Assembly: GCA_023423655.1 (NCBI GenBank) | Contig: JAFAFE010000004.1 | Span: 79,447-143,446 of the forward strand | DNA from: Pseudomonadota bacterium | GTDB taxonomy: Bacteria; Pseudomonadota; Alphaproteobacteria; Sphingomonadales; Sphingomonadaceae | DNA length: 64,000 nt | Direction of reading: 5' to 3' | Part shown: one piece after another, positions 16,385 through 25,906 of the stretch | Layout of the letters: each line of letters opens with the position of its first letter | How positions within the stretch are numbered: the first letter of the stretch is position 1 | Notes under the pieces: model-generated | What the model saw: only the letters and a program-made list of their open reading frames with translations | What the model was told of the DNA's origin: nothing | The model's database searches: none | Program-made: the position numbers and the translations under genes

Positions 16385-16612
16385 TTATTTCTTGAGCGTT
16401 AAACCACCGAAACGCTTGTTGAAGCGTGCAACCTGACCGCCTGTGTCGAGGAGACGGCTGTTGCCGCCGGTCCAGGCCGGGTGCGAGGTCGGGTCGATGT
16501 CGAGTTGCAGCGTGTCGCCTTCCTTGCCCCAGGTGGAGCGGGTTTCGAACACGGTGCCGTCGGTCATCTGGACCTTGATCATGTGGTAATCGGGATGGGT
16601 ATCTTTTTTCAT
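16385..16612 (-). CDS. rpmE: 50S ribosomal protein L31
   Basis: A 75-aa ribosomal large-subunit protein. The N-terminus MKKDTHPDYHMI and the WGKEGDTLQLDIDPTSHPAW region are characteristic of alphaproteobacterial L31. The CxxC zinc pair of some L31 forms is absent. The start is ATG 16612 with GGAGC upstream; the frame extends to 16663 but those residues are not part of L31. It is followed by an intrinsic terminator and lies downstream of fabZ on the same strand, separated by 134 bp, so it is probably a separate unit. Confidence 0.95.
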   Translation of the reverse strand: MKKDTHPDYHMIKVQMTDGTVFETRSTWGKEGDTLQLDIDPTSHPAWTGGNSRLLDTGGQVARFNKRFGGLTLKK

Positions 16613-16746
16613 GTCAATAAGCTCCGATAAATTGGCTGGTTCCGACCAGCCTCTTGGATGCAAGTAAAAATCGAAGCCGCGCCCCTATCGCAGAGCGCGG
16701 CCTAAAGCAAGGTTTATCCGTTACCGATAGGAAACTGGCCTGCCGC

Positions 16747-17226
16747 TTATTCTGGCGCGTCGGCGATCATTGCGGTAAATTCACATTCCGCCGCCAAACC
16801 GTCTTCCAGCTCGGCGCGGCCTTTGAATTTGCAAATCGTGCGCTTTTGCTGGAGGATTTCGGCATGAAGGTTCAGCAACACGCCGGGTTCAACCGGCTTT
16901 CTGAACTTTGCGCCTTCAATCGCCATGAAATAAACCAGCTTGCCCGAATTGGCGAGACCAAGCGATTCGACCGCGAGCACGCCAGCGGCTTGCGCCAAGG
17001 CTTCGACAATCAGCACGCCCGGCATAATCGGGCGGCCCGGAAAATGGCCTTGGAAGAAAGGCTCGTTCATCGACACGGCTTTGACCGCATGGATGCTCTT
17101 GCCCAATTCCATCGAAACAACGCGGTCGACGAGCAGCATCGGATAGCGATGCGGCAAAAGTTGCATGACCCGCCGGACGTCCAGCGGGCCACGCATTTCA
17201 TTTGCGGCAGTGTCTTCGCCTGCCAT
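16747..17226 (-). CDS. fabZ: 3-hydroxyacyl-[ACP] dehydratase FabZ
   Basis: A cytoplasmic hot-dog-fold dehydratase of type II fatty acid synthesis, turning (3R)-hydroxyacyl-ACP into trans-2-enoyl-ACP. The catalytic pair is His61 in FFQGHFPG and Glu75 in GVLIVEALAQ. LLPHRYPMLLVDRV is the conserved N-terminal element. The length of 159 aa is usual. It begins 5 bp after the ompH stop. In LPS-producing bacteria lpxD lies between these genes and lpxA follows; neither is present here. Confidence 0.95.
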   Translation of the reverse strand: MAGEDTAANEMRGPLDVRRVMQLLPHRYPMLLVDRVVSMELGKSIHAVKAVSMNEPFFQGHFPGRPIMPGVLIVEALAQAAGVLAVESLGLANSGKLVYFMAIEGAKFRKPVEPGVLLNLHAEILQQKRTICKFKGRAELEDGLAAECEFTAMIADAPE

Positions 17227-17231
17227 GTGCC

Positions 17232-17840
17232 TTAGCGGCCCTTGGGTGCCGGGGCAGGAGCCGCCGCCGGAGCAGGAGCCGGCGCAGGGGCTACCACATT
17301 GACCGAGGGAAGCTGGCGGTTCAGTTCGGCCAGCACATCATTGGTGATGTCCACCGACTTTGCAGTCGCCATCGTCACGGCCATGTCGAGCGCAATATTC
17401 GCGCCCTTGGCGGTCATTTGCTGCGTCACGATGGGGTTCAGACGATCTTCGATTTGCTTGGCAACATAAGCACGGTTACGGCCGAACGTCTGTTCGCTGC
17501 GCGCGATTTCCTGCTGTGCTGCCGATTGCTTCTGCTGGAAGGCAGTCGCACGCTGTTGCAACGCGGCGTCGGGAGCCTTGCCGTTCAGTGCCTGAATGGC
17601 GGTGTCGAGCGACTGGGCTTCGGTCTGGAGCGGCTGGCCGAGCTGTTGCGCACGGGTTTGGAGCTGCTGAAGCTGGCCCTGAAGCTGGGTTTGCGCCGCT
17701 TTGCACGCGGTACATTCAGCAAAGATACGCTCGCGATCTACAACCGCGACGACGGCTGGGCCGATCTTTTGCGCCTGCGCGATGGTCGGAACAGCCGCGG
17801 CAGCACCAACAGCCAGGATGGTCAGAAGAGTCTTTTTCAT
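17232..17840 (-). CDS. OmpH/Skp family periplasmic chaperone
   Basis: A periplasmic chaperone that holds unfolded outer-membrane proteins on the way to the BAM complex. The signal peptide covers about residues 1-23 (ending AQAQ). A beta segment VAVVDRERIFAECTACK follows, then long Gln/Ala-rich alpha-helical arms (about 45-130) as in Skp. The C-terminal tail is Ala-Pro repeats. At 202 aa it is slightly longer than E. coli Skp. Its ATG overlaps the bamA stop (TGATG), so it is coupled to bamA. Confidence 0.88.
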   Translation of the reverse strand: MKKTLLTILAVGAAAAVPTIAQAQKIGPAVVAVVDRERIFAECTACKAAQTQLQGQLQQLQTRAQQLGQPLQTEAQSLDTAIQALNGKAPDAALQQRATAFQQKQSAAQQEIARSEQTFGRNRAYVAKQIEDRLNPIVTQQMTAKGANIALDMAVTMATAKSVDITNDVLAELNRQLPSVNVVAPAPAPAPAAAPAPAPKGR

Positions 17841-20614
17841 CAGAATTGGGTTCCTACGTTAAAGGTGAACAATTTCGTATCGTCGCCGGGTTCCTTGACG
17901 AGCGCACGGGCAATATCAATGCGGAACGGACCAAAGGGCGAGTTCCAGTTAACACCTACACCAACCGATACACGCGGTTTGGCGCTGCTGCCATAAAAAC
18001 GTTCTTCAAAGGGGTTCAAAGGCACAAAGCCATTGGCCGCATCACAGCCGACAACCGTGGTGTCGGGTTGGCCGTTCTGGCCCGGAATGGTGATGTTGCC
18101 CATGAACTGGACCGCGCTGGTGCTGGCATTACGGCACAGACTCTTGACCTTGCCATCACCCAAACCATTGCCATGCTTGCCGACTTCATTGTCGGTGAAA
18201 TAATCGAGCGTGGTGAGGACCGGACGCTTGACGCTCCACACCGAACCGACATCGACAAAGACCGACGGACGCAGGCCCATCGACTTGCCGCTCGATCCTA
18301 ACGGGATTTCAAGCTCGGCGCGGCCCATATAGAAAGCGCGGCCACCCAGCGCATCGTCCACCGCACCCTTGCGGTTGAGATTATATACCGGGTTGAGCGG
18401 ATCGGTAATGTCGATCGCCGCATCCGGGCTGGCCGCCGCATAATATTTCAGCACGCGCGGACCGATGCCGCGAATGTCAAAGCCGCGCATTTGCGGTTCG
18501 CCAAGGAAGAAGCGGTCGTTCAGACGAATTTCGTCAATCCCCTGCCCGCGGCTCTTTTCGAACGGGTGGATATAACCGCCTTGCGCCTGCACCGAGAAAA
18601 TGAAGCCCTTGCCCAAATTCCAATATTTGTCGGCATTAAGCGAGGTGCGCAAATATCTGACGTCCCCGCCAAGGCCGGCAAAATCCTGGCTCAGCGCGAT
18701 GCTGTGGCCGCGCGTCGGGCGCAGGCTGTTGTCGCGGCGGTCATAGGCAATGGTATAACCCAGAAGCGAGGTGGTGCGCTTGCCGATTGCATCGCAAAGA
18801 TAACGGCCCGCAACATAAGGGTCGCACTTGCCGCCAAAATAATAAATATCCTTGTCGAGGCTGACCTTGTCCAGATTGAAGGTATAGCGCCCCTGCATCG
18901 TCATATATTCGGTGAGCGGCACACCGATCCGAATGGACGCACCCGTGGTCGATTGCTCGAACGTGGTCTTGCGCTCGTTTGAATTGATGAAGTTGAACGA
19001 GTTGAGGTCGCGGCGGTAAATGCTGCCGCTCAATGCAATATTGCGGTCGAAGAGATAGGGTTCGGTAAAGCTCAGTTCCGCCGATTTGGAATAGCTCGAC
19101 CAGTTGACCGAAGCACCAAGCTGTTGCCCCTTGCCGCGGAAGTTACGCTGACGGATCGAACCGTTCAGGATGAAGCTTTCAAGGCTGGAGAAACCGGCCG
19201 AAAGCTGCAACTCACCGGTCGATTTTTCTTCGACATTGGCTTCCAATATGATGCGGTCCGGCGCGCTGCCGGGCTTTTGTTCGATTTTCAGATTTTCCTG
19301 AAAATAGCCGAGCGAGTTGATGCGGTTTTCCGAACGCTTGACGGCATAGGTGTTGAACGCATCGCCTTCATTCAAACGGAATTCGCGACGGACGACCTTG
19401 TCCTGCGTCAGCGTATTGCCGTTCACATCAATGCGTTCGACATAGACGCGCGGCGATTCCCCGACCTTGAACAAGATGCCCATGGTCTTGGCATCTTTAT
19501 CGCGCGTGAAATCGGGGTTGATGTCGGCAAAGGCATAGCCGAACATACCGGCGGTTTCGGTAAGGCGGTCGACCGTATCTTCGACCAGCTTGGCATTATA
19601 CCAATCGCCCTGCTTCATCGGCAGCGTGGCTTGCAGCATTTCCGGACGGAAATCGCGCAATTCGCTTTCGACCTTCACATCGCCGAATTTATAGCGTTCG
19701 CCTTCTTCGACCACATAGGTGATGATAAAGTCCTGCTTGTCGCTGGTAAGCTCGGCCACCGCCGACACAACGCGGAAATCGGCATAGCCTTCAGTCAGAT
19801 AAAATTGACGCAGCTTTTGCTGGTCATAGGCCATACGGTCGGGGTCATAGCTGGTATTGCCGCTCAGCATGGTGGTGAGACCAGCCTGTTTGGTCGCCAT
19901 TTCGCCGCGCAATTCGCCATCGGAAAATTGCGTATTTCCGATAATATTGATCTGGCGGACCTTGGATTTCGGCCCTTCATTGATTTCGAACACGATGTCG
20001 ACGCGGTTCTGGTCAAGCTGGACCATCTTCGGTTCGACGCTCGCGGCATAGCGGCCTTGGCGCTTGTAAAGTTCAAGGATGCGCGCAACATCGGCGCGGA
20101 CCTTGGAGCGCGTATAAATCTGGCGCGCCTGCATCTTGATTTCAGGGCGGATTTTATCTTCTTTGAGGCGCTTATTGCCTTCAAGGATGACGCGGTTGAT
20201 GACCGGATTTTCCTTGACCTGAATGACCAAAGCGCCCTGATTGTCGGTAATCTGCGCATCGGCAAACAATTCGGTCGCGTAAAGATCCTTGAGCGCCTCG
20301 TCCAACGACGCGCGCGTATAAGGCTGGCCGGGGCGCAGGCGAATATAAGATAAGACGGTATCGGGTTCGAGGCGCTGGTTGCCGACCACGACCACCGAGC
20401 GGATCGTGCCGACCTGCTGCGTCGTCACCAGCGAAGGGACGGTTTGGGCAGCGGGGTCTTGCGCAGCCGGTGCAGGCGCTGGCGCAGGCGCGGTTTGGGC
20501 CGCAGCGGGCACCGCCATCGAGACGAGGATTGTTCCCGTCAGCAGCACGGCCATAAAACGGCGCGAGGTATGAAACTGGCCACCGCTCTGGTTGTTTTTC
20601 GCTGTCACGCGCAT
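17840..20614 (-). CDS. bamA: Outer membrane protein assembly factor BamA
   Basis: The central outer-membrane insertase. A signal peptide (to about residue 40, VPAAAQ) and an Ala-Pro linker precede five POTRA domains (roughly residues 70-425; the first starts at IRSVVVVGNQRLEPD). A 16-strand barrel ends in the phenylalanine of VGTQF, as required for BAM recognition. At 924 aa it is longer than E. coli BamA (810), mainly by the linker and barrel loops. It is 85 bp downstream of rseP and continuous with ompH. Confidence 0.95.
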   Translation of the reverse strand: MRVTAKNNQSGGQFHTSRRFMAVLLTGTILVSMAVPAAAQTAPAPAPAPAAQDPAAQTVPSLVTTQQVGTIRSVVVVGNQRLEPDTVLSYIRLRPGQPYTRASLDEALKDLYATELFADAQITDNQGALVIQVKENPVINRVILEGNKRLKEDKIRPEIKMQARQIYTRSKVRADVARILELYKRQGRYAASVEPKMVQLDQNRVDIVFEINEGPKSKVRQINIIGNTQFSDGELRGEMATKQAGLTTMLSGNTSYDPDRMAYDQQKLRQFYLTEGYADFRVVSAVAELTSDKQDFIITYVVEEGERYKFGDVKVESELRDFRPEMLQATLPMKQGDWYNAKLVEDTVDRLTETAGMFGYAFADINPDFTRDKDAKTMGILFKVGESPRVYVERIDVNGNTLTQDKVVRREFRLNEGDAFNTYAVKRSENRINSLGYFQENLKIEQKPGSAPDRIILEANVEEKSTGELQLSAGFSSLESFILNGSIRQRNFRGKGQQLGASVNWSSYSKSAELSFTEPYLFDRNIALSGSIYRRDLNSFNFINSNERKTTFEQSTTGASIRIGVPLTEYMTMQGRYTFNLDKVSLDKDIYYFGGKCDPYVAGRYLCDAIGKRTTSLLGYTIAYDRRDNSLRPTRGHSIALSQDFAGLGGDVRYLRTSLNADKYWNLGKGFIFSVQAQGGYIHPFEKSRGQGIDEIRLNDRFFLGEPQMRGFDIRGIGPRVLKYYAAASPDAAIDITDPLNPVYNLNRKGAVDDALGGRAFYMGRAELEIPLGSSGKSMGLRPSVFVDVGSVWSVKRPVLTTLDYFTDNEVGKHGNGLGDGKVKSLCRNASTSAVQFMGNITIPGQNGQPDTTVVGCDAANGFVPLNPFEERFYGSSAKPRVSVGVGVNWNSPFGPFRIDIARALVKEPGDDTKLFTFNVGTQF

Positions 20615-20699
20615 CTATCCTCTATCTCTAATCACTTTGTGCAAGCCGCTGGCAAGTTCCATCGGTAACCAATCGGCTGCTCTCCCTGCCCCAAGCTGG

Positions 20700-21833
20700 C
20701 TATCCAATCAAGCCAACGATGCGTTTCCATACGCCAAAACTTTCAAGGTCGTTAAATGTCACGACCAGAAACAATGTTGCGACCGCCGCGAATCCGAACC
20801 GGAAGGCCCATTCCTGAACCTTCGGATTGGCCGGTTTGCGGCGAACGGCCTCTATCGCATAAAATAGCAAATGCCCACCGTCCAGCATCGGCAGTGGCAG
20901 CAAATTGATGAACCCAAGATTGATGGAGATAAGCGCGATCAGGAAAATGAAGGCCTCGACGCCAATCGCCGCGCTCTCGCCCGACTGCTTGGCAATCTTG
21001 AGCGGGCCGCCCAAATCCTTGATTGTGCGCTTGCCGGTAATAATCTGTTTCAAGCCCTCGACCATCGTGTCGAGGATCACGACCGTTTGCCGCCACGCAT
21101 AGCCCGGGGCTTCCAGCAATGACACATCGGCCCATTGCGGCTTGCCGGGCGAAACACCGATAAAGCCGCGGCGGAATTCATTACCGAAACGGTCTTTTTC
21201 GACCAGCTCGCGCGTGGTTACTATGAGTTCGCGTGATGCGCCATCGCGTTCAATCACAAATTTTACAGGCTCGCGCACCTGTAGCGCGACGCTGCTCACA
21301 ATATCCTGGAATACGCTGATGCGGTCGCCATTGGCGCTGACGATACGGTCGCCTGCCTTAAGGCCCGCTTGTTCGGCGGCGGAGCCTTCCACTACCTGCC
21401 CCACCACCGGCGGCGTGACAGACTGGCCGTACACAAGACCGAAGCCCATCAGGATAAGAAACGCAAAAATGAAATTGATCGCAGGGCCTGCAAATACAAT
21501 CGCCGCGCGTTTCCAGATCCGTTGATATTGGAACATATGCGCGCGCGCTTCGGCTGACACATCGGGCGCAGGCTCGCCCGGCTGGCTCACCGGGTTCATA
21601 TCGCCCGCAAATTGCACATAGCCGCCCAAAGGCAACCAGCCGAATTTCCAGCGCGTGCCATGCTTGTCGGTAAAACCGGCCACCTCGCGGCCAAAGCCGA
21701 TCGAGAAAATATCCGATTTCACCCCGCACCAGCGCGCGACGATATAATGGCCGAATTCATGCACGAACACCAACGGGCCAAGCACGAGGAGGAACGCGCC
21801 GATGGTCCATAAAATGCCGGGATTTTCGATCAC
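20700..21833 (-). CDS. rseP: RIP metalloprotease RseP (MmpA-type site-2 protease)
   Basis: An intramembrane zinc protease that cleaves anti-sigma factors and signal-peptide remnants. HEFGH is at residues 25-29 in the first membrane helix; a PDZ domain (about 120-200, around VGQVVEGSAAEQAGLKAGD) follows, and the C-terminal NLLPLPMLDGGH holds the third zinc ligand. It starts at GTG 21833, which overlaps the dxr stop as GTGA. The length is 377 aa. The order dxr-rseP-bamA is widely conserved. Confidence 0.93.
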   Translation of the reverse strand: MIENPGILWTIGAFLLVLGPLVFVHEFGHYIVARWCGVKSDIFSIGFGREVAGFTDKHGTRWKFGWLPLGGYVQFAGDMNPVSQPGEPAPDVSAEARAHMFQYQRIWKRAAIVFAGPAINFIFAFLILMGFGLVYGQSVTPPVVGQVVEGSAAEQAGLKAGDRIVSANGDRISVFQDIVSSVALQVREPVKFVIERDGASRELIVTTRELVEKDRFGNEFRRGFIGVSPGKPQWADVSLLEAPGYAWRQTVVILDTMVEGLKQIITGKRTIKDLGGPLKIAKQSGESAAIGVEAFIFLIALISINLGFINLLPLPMLDGGHLLFYAIEAVRRKPANPKVQEWAFRFGFAAVATLFLVVTFNDLESFGVWKRIVGLIG

Positions 21834-22996
21834 GCTGCTTTGCGCTCCACCATTTGGGCTGCGATCCGGCGGGCTTCTTCGTCGGCCGCATAAATATCCG
21901 CCAATAATGTTGGCGTGTGCGGCCTATAGCTGTCCAATACCGCCTCGACAATGGCCGCTATATCAAGAAAACCGATGCGCTTTTGTAAAAAAGCGGCAAC
22001 GGCGATTTCATTGGCGGCGTTAAGCTGGGCGGGACGCGCCCCGCCCTCCTCTATCGCCTGCCGCGTCAGGCGCAGCGCGGGGAAGCGCACGGGATCGGGC
22101 GCTTCAAAATAGAGGCGGCCTATCGTCGCCAGATCGAGCGGCGCGCATGGCGTTTCCATCCGCACCGGCCAAGCGAGCGTCGAGGCAATCGGGATACGCA
22201 TATCGGGCGATCCAAGCTGCGCCAAGGTCGAGCGGTCGCGATATTCGACAAGACTGTGGATTACCGATTGCGGGTGGACGATGATTTCAATGGCGTCATG
22301 GCCTACGGGGAACAGATGATGGGCTTCAATCAGCTCCAGCCCCTTATTCATCATCGTCGCGCTGTCGATCGAGATTTTCGCGCCCATCGACCAGTTAGGG
22401 TGCGCAACCGCCTGTTCGGGCGTGACTTTGCGCATATCGTCAAGGCTGTGACAGCGGAACGGGCCGCCGCTTGCGGTGAGGATGATACGGCGCACATCTT
22501 CAATCCGCCCGCCCGACAGGCATTGGAAAATCGCATTATGCTCGCTGTCGACAGGGAGCAGGATTGCGCCCGATCGCGTGGCGGCGGCCATCATCAATTC
22601 GCCCGCACTGACCAGCGATTCCTTATTGGCGAGCGCCACCGTCTTGCCGCATTCAAGCGCGGCCATAGTCGGCGCGAGGCCCGCACAGCCGACAATGGCG
22701 GCCATAGTGAAGTCTGCGCCCATGCGCGCCGCTTCGACCAGCGCCGCCTCTCCGCTCCCGCGGCCGATATTGGTGCCGGAGAGGGCCGCATCGAGCTCAG
22801 CTTCGCGCGCGCTGTCGCCGATGACGGCAATTTCTGCTTCAAATTCTCGCGCTAACGCCGCTAGACCCGCCACATCTTGGTGGGCGGTAAGCGCCACCAC
22901 GCGCCATTGGTCACGGCTACGTCGCACCAGATCAAGCGTGGACTGGCCGATAGAGCCGGTCGCGCCAAAGATGGAAATGCTGCGTTGCTGGCTCAT
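21830..22996 (-). CDS. dxr: 1-deoxy-D-xylulose-5-phosphate reductoisomerase
   Basis: The second enzyme of the MEP isoprenoid pathway, using NADPH to convert DXP to MEP. The NADPH loop IFGATGSIGQS is at about residues 9-19, LANKESLVSAG marks the linker, and VDSEHNAIFQ has the metal-binding acidic residues. The start is ATG 22996 (MSQQRSIS), overlapping the cdsA stop as ATGA and giving 388 aa. The frame reaches 23017 but that would extend into cdsA without support. Confidence 0.95.
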   Translation of the reverse strand: MSQQRSISIFGATGSIGQSTLDLVRRSRDQWRVVALTAHQDVAGLAALAREFEAEIAVIGDSAREAELDAALSGTNIGRGSGEAALVEAARMGADFTMAAIVGCAGLAPTMAALECGKTVALANKESLVSAGELMMAAATRSGAILLPVDSEHNAIFQCLSGGRIEDVRRIILTASGGPFRCHSLDDMRKVTPEQAVAHPNWSMGAKISIDSATMMNKGLELIEAHHLFPVGHDAIEIIVHPQSVIHSLVEYRDRSTLAQLGSPDMRIPIASTLAWPVRMETPCAPLDLATIGRLYFEAPDPVRFPALRLTRQAIEEGGARPAQLNAANEIAVAAFLQKRIGFLDIAAIVEAVLDSYRPHTPTLLADIYAADEEARRIAAQMVERKAA

Positions 22997-23742
22997 GCCG
23001 GGCTGCCGGCGAACCAAAGGATCGCGCCTATCGCAATGGCAACAGGGAGCAGGCCGTCAAGCCGGTCCAACACCCCGCCATGCCCCGGAATGAGCGCGCT
23101 CGAATCCTTGACCCCGGCGCGGCGCTTCATCCAGCTTTCGAAAAAATCGCCCATTTGCGCGAGGACCGCCATTGGCGCGCCAAGCTTGAAAAGGCTTGCA
23201 TCGGACCCGATCCAGCGCCCGATAAGCCAGCTCACCAGTCCTGCGGCAACCATGCCGCCAATCAGCCCCGCCCAAGTTTTGGACGGCGAGATTGCAGGCG
23301 CAATTTTGGGGCCGCCTATCGTGCGGCCCGCAAAATAAGCGCCGATATCGGTCGCCCACACGGTCGCCATCAGCCACAAGGCGCCTGCAAAGCCCAGCGC
23401 CTCGCGCACCAGAAACAGCGACAAAACGCCCAGCGCGACATAAAGGAAGCCGCCGGTCAGCCAGCCCCCGTGCGCAAAGGAAGTCAGCGGCATTTTGCCG
23501 GTAATGCCATGCCATTCCCACAACATCGCCGCCGCTGCCGCCAGTGTAAGCGCGGCAAACACCCAGCCGCCTGCCCATAATGCAGCCACCGCGACCGCGA
23601 TCATCACCACGCCCGACACAGCGCGCACGCCAAGGTCGCTGTTGCGCTTCAAAGTCACGGTTGTGGAATCGGTCGGCGTGGAATCAGCAAGCGGCACGCC
23701 GCCTTCGCTGCTGTCACCCGTTTTCATTTCGTCAGGGGTCAT
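22993..23742 (-). CDS. cdsA: Phosphatidate cytidylyltransferase
   Basis: An integral membrane enzyme making CDP-diacylglycerol from phosphatidate and CTP, the precursor used by PssA at 32100-32900. After a polar N-terminal tail of about 35 residues there are six to eight membrane segments. The family signature near the C-terminus is clear: SPSKTWAGLIGG, then GDFFESWMKRRAGVKDSS and PGHGGVLDRLDGL. At 249 aa it is in the family range. The ATG overlaps the uppS stop (ATGA). Confidence 0.93.
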   Translation of the reverse strand: MTPDEMKTGDSSEGGVPLADSTPTDSTTVTLKRNSDLGVRAVSGVVMIAVAVAALWAGGWVFAALTLAAAAAMLWEWHGITGKMPLTSFAHGGWLTGGFLYVALGVLSLFLVREALGFAGALWLMATVWATDIGAYFAGRTIGGPKIAPAISPSKTWAGLIGGMVAAGLVSWLIGRWIGSDASLFKLGAPMAVLAQMGDFFESWMKRRAGVKDSSALIPGHGGVLDRLDGLLPVAIAIGAILWFAGSPA

Positions 23743-24449
23743 AGACCGCCATATCTCCGGTTACGGTGGGCAAATTCTTCAAGCGCCTTTTCCAGATGTT
23801 TAGGCGTGAAATCCGGCCATAATATGTCTGTAAAATAAAGCTCTGCATAGGCGGCCTGCCACAAAAGAAAGTTGGACAGCCTTTGTTCGCCCGATGTGCG
23901 GATGATAAGATCAAGCGGCGGCATCCCGGCGGTATAGAGATGCGCCTCGATGGCACCGGCGCTAATGTCACCCGCAGCAGCGGCGGCTTGCGCGGCCCGC
24001 ACTAGTTCATCTTGTGCGCCATAGTTGAGCGCAACTGCGAGCGTCGAGCCACTATTGTCCGCGGTGCGCGCAACCGCTTCGTCGAGCAGCTTCACCAGTT
24101 CTGGCGCGAGCGCCTGATAATGGCCGATAATTTTGAGCCGCACATTATTGGCGTCAAATTCGTCAATATCGGCCTGAATGAAATGTTTAAGGAGACCCAT
24201 AAGGTCGCTCACTTCATCCGCCGGACGCTTCCAGTTTTCCGACGAAAAAGCATAGAGGGTGAGCGCCTCCAGCCCCATTTCGCGCGCTGCCCGCGCGATC
24301 TTGCGGACCGTTTCGACCCCCGCCTTATGCCCGGCAAAACGCGGCAACAGGCGCTTTTTCGCCCAGCGGCCATTGCCATCCATGATGATGGCGACATGGC
24401 GGGCAAGCGGGGGGATGTCGGGCGGCGTCACAAAAACGGATTTCGGCAA
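23739..24449 (-). CDS. uppS: Isoprenyl transferase (undecaprenyl diphosphate synthase)
   Basis: A cis-prenyltransferase that extends farnesyl diphosphate to the C55 carrier for peptidoglycan and surface polysaccharides. The catalytic Asp24 is in IIMDGNGRWA. YAFSSENWKRP and RTSGEQRLSNFLLWQ, conserved IPP-binding regions, follow. The length of 236 aa is normal. It is 12 bp downstream of frr and overlaps cdsA. Confidence 0.95.
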   Translation of the reverse strand: MPKSVFVTPPDIPPLARHVAIIMDGNGRWAKKRLLPRFAGHKAGVETVRKIARAAREMGLEALTLYAFSSENWKRPADEVSDLMGLLKHFIQADIDEFDANNVRLKIIGHYQALAPELVKLLDEAVARTADNSGSTLAVALNYGAQDELVRAAQAAAAAGDISAGAIEAHLYTAGMPPLDLIIRTSGEQRLSNFLLWQAAYAELYFTDILWPDFTPKHLEKALEEFAHRNRRYGGL

Positions 24450-24461
24450 AAGACCCCCGGC

Positions 24462-25019
24462 TTATTGGCCGAGAATTTCCTTTTCCTTGGTGCTTGCGGC
24501 GGCATCGGCATCTTCAATCGCCTTGTCCGTGAGCTTTTGCACCTCGGTTTCCAGACGTTTTTTATCGTCTTCGGAAATCTCTTTCTTATTTTCGTCGGTC
24601 TTGATGGCGTCCATCGCATCGCGGCGCACGTTACGGATCGCAACCCGCGCTTTTTCCGCATATTGGCCCGCAACCTTGGAAAGCTCCTTGCGGCGCTCTT
24701 CGGTCATGTCGGGGATCGGCAAGCGGATGGTCTGGCCGTCGGTGATGGGGTTCAAGCCCAGCCCTGCCGAACGGATCGCTTTTTCGACCGGCGTGAGGTT
24801 CGATTTATCCCATACCTGCACCGACAACATACGCGGTTCGGGCGCGGACACGGTCGCAACCTGATTGAGCGGCATATTCGCGCCATAGACTTCGACCTGG
24901 ATCGGATCGAGTAGCGACACGTTGGCACGACCTGTGCGCAAGCCGCCCAGATCATGCTTCAACGATTCAACAGCGCCCGTCATGCGGCGTTCTACGTCCG
25001 CTTTGTCATATTTCGGCAT
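24462..25019 (-). CDS. frr: Ribosome recycling factor
   Basis: RRF splits post-termination ribosomes together with EF-G. The protein has the family pattern: LGGLRTGRANVSLLDPIQVEVYG in the first half and LPIPDMTEERRKELSKVA in the second, with a coiled-coil three-helix bundle. The start is ATG 25019 (MPKYDKADVER), giving 185 aa, the standard size; the frame extends upstream into pyrH. It is 4 bp after the pyrH stop. Confidence 0.95.
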   Translation of the reverse strand: MPKYDKADVERRMTGAVESLKHDLGGLRTGRANVSLLDPIQVEVYGANMPLNQVATVSAPEPRMLSVQVWDKSNLTPVEKAIRSAGLGLNPITDGQTIRLPIPDMTEERRKELSKVAGQYAEKARVAIRNVRRDAMDAIKTDENKKEISEDDKKRLETEVQKLTDKAIEDADAAASTKEKEILGQ

Positions 25020-25023
25020 GGGA

Positions 25024-25749
25024 TTAATCCTCCTGATTGCTGACGACCGTGGCATCGCCCTCACCGCTCAAAACCCGCGCAAGATTGCCGGGTTCGCGGA
25101 TGTTGAACACCACGATCGGGATATTATTGTCTCGGCACAAGGCGACCGCGCTCGCGTCCATGACCTTGAGGTCATCGGCCAACACCTTGTTAAAGCTCAC
25201 ATGGTCATAGCGTTTGGCGTCCGCGACCTTTTTGGGGTCGGCATTATAAACGCCGTCCACGCTCGTCCCTTTGAACAGCGCGTCGCACTTCATTTCGGCA
25301 GCGCGCAAGGCAGCGCCGCTATCGGTGGTGAAATAGGGTGCGCCAACGCCTGCGGCGAAAATCACCACCCGCCCTTTTTCAAGATGGCGTTCGGCGCGGC
25401 GGCGGATGACGGGTTCGCACACCTGATCCATCTGGATAGCCGATTGTACGCGGGTCGGAACGCCAAGTTGCTCCAGCGCATTTTGCATCGCGAGCGCGTT
25501 CATGACGGTGGCGAGCATCCCCATATAGTCGGCCTGCGCACGGTCCATGCCCTTGGCAGCACCCGCCATACCGCGGAAAATATTGCCGCCGCCGATGACA
25601 AGGCAGAGTTCAAAGCCGCTATCCTTGGCCGCTTTCACCTCGGCCGCCATGCTCGCCACGGTTTCGGGGTCAATCCCGAACGGGGTCGCGCCCATCAACG
25701 CTTCGCCGCTGAGCTTGAGCAAAATCCGGCGACAGGTGGGGCGGGTCAT
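25024..25749 (-). CDS. pyrH: UMP kinase
   Basis: A hexameric bacterial UMP kinase (amino acid kinase fold) that makes UDP in pyrimidine synthesis. The N-terminal RILLKLSGEALMG binds phosphate; VIGGGNIFRG and DSGAALRAAEMKCD are further family motifs. The length of 241 aa is typical. It lies between tsf, 157 bp upstream, and frr in the conserved order. Confidence 0.95.
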   Translation of the reverse strand: MTRPTCRRILLKLSGEALMGATPFGIDPETVASMAAEVKAAKDSGFELCLVIGGGNIFRGMAGAAKGMDRAQADYMGMLATVMNALAMQNALEQLGVPTRVQSAIQMDQVCEPVIRRRAERHLEKGRVVIFAAGVGAPYFTTDSGAALRAAEMKCDALFKGTSVDGVYNADPKKVADAKRYDHVSFNKVLADDLKVMDASAVALCRDNNIPIVVFNIREPGNLARVLSGEGDATVVSNQED

Positions 25750-25823
25750 GGAAGGGGCGTTCCTCTTATATTTTCGCTAGGGTTTCTAGCATATTCCGGG
25801 GCGTCGGGGAGCGCCCGATGCAA

Positions 25824-25857
25824 CTATGGCGCGGACCATAGGGGAGCCGCGCCATAG
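25824..25857 (-). terminator. Stable hairpin after tsf (possible terminator or attenuator)
   Basis: CTATGGCGCGG (25824-25834) and CCGCGCCATAG (25847-25857) form a perfect 11-bp stem with a 12-base loop, 50 bp past the tsf stop and 75 bp before pyrH. No T-run follows on the minus strand. It may protect the rpsB-tsf 3' end or reduce read-through into pyrH. Confidence 0.45.
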
Positions 25858-25906
25858 TCTCAATTGAAAATAGTCCCCACTCATGTGGAGATTATGTGCA
25901 GATGGC

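Noticed and set aside
19124..20353. A 409-codon plus-strand frame opposite bamA
   Set aside because: Antisense shadow of the POTRA and early barrel region; composition is unlike a real protein.
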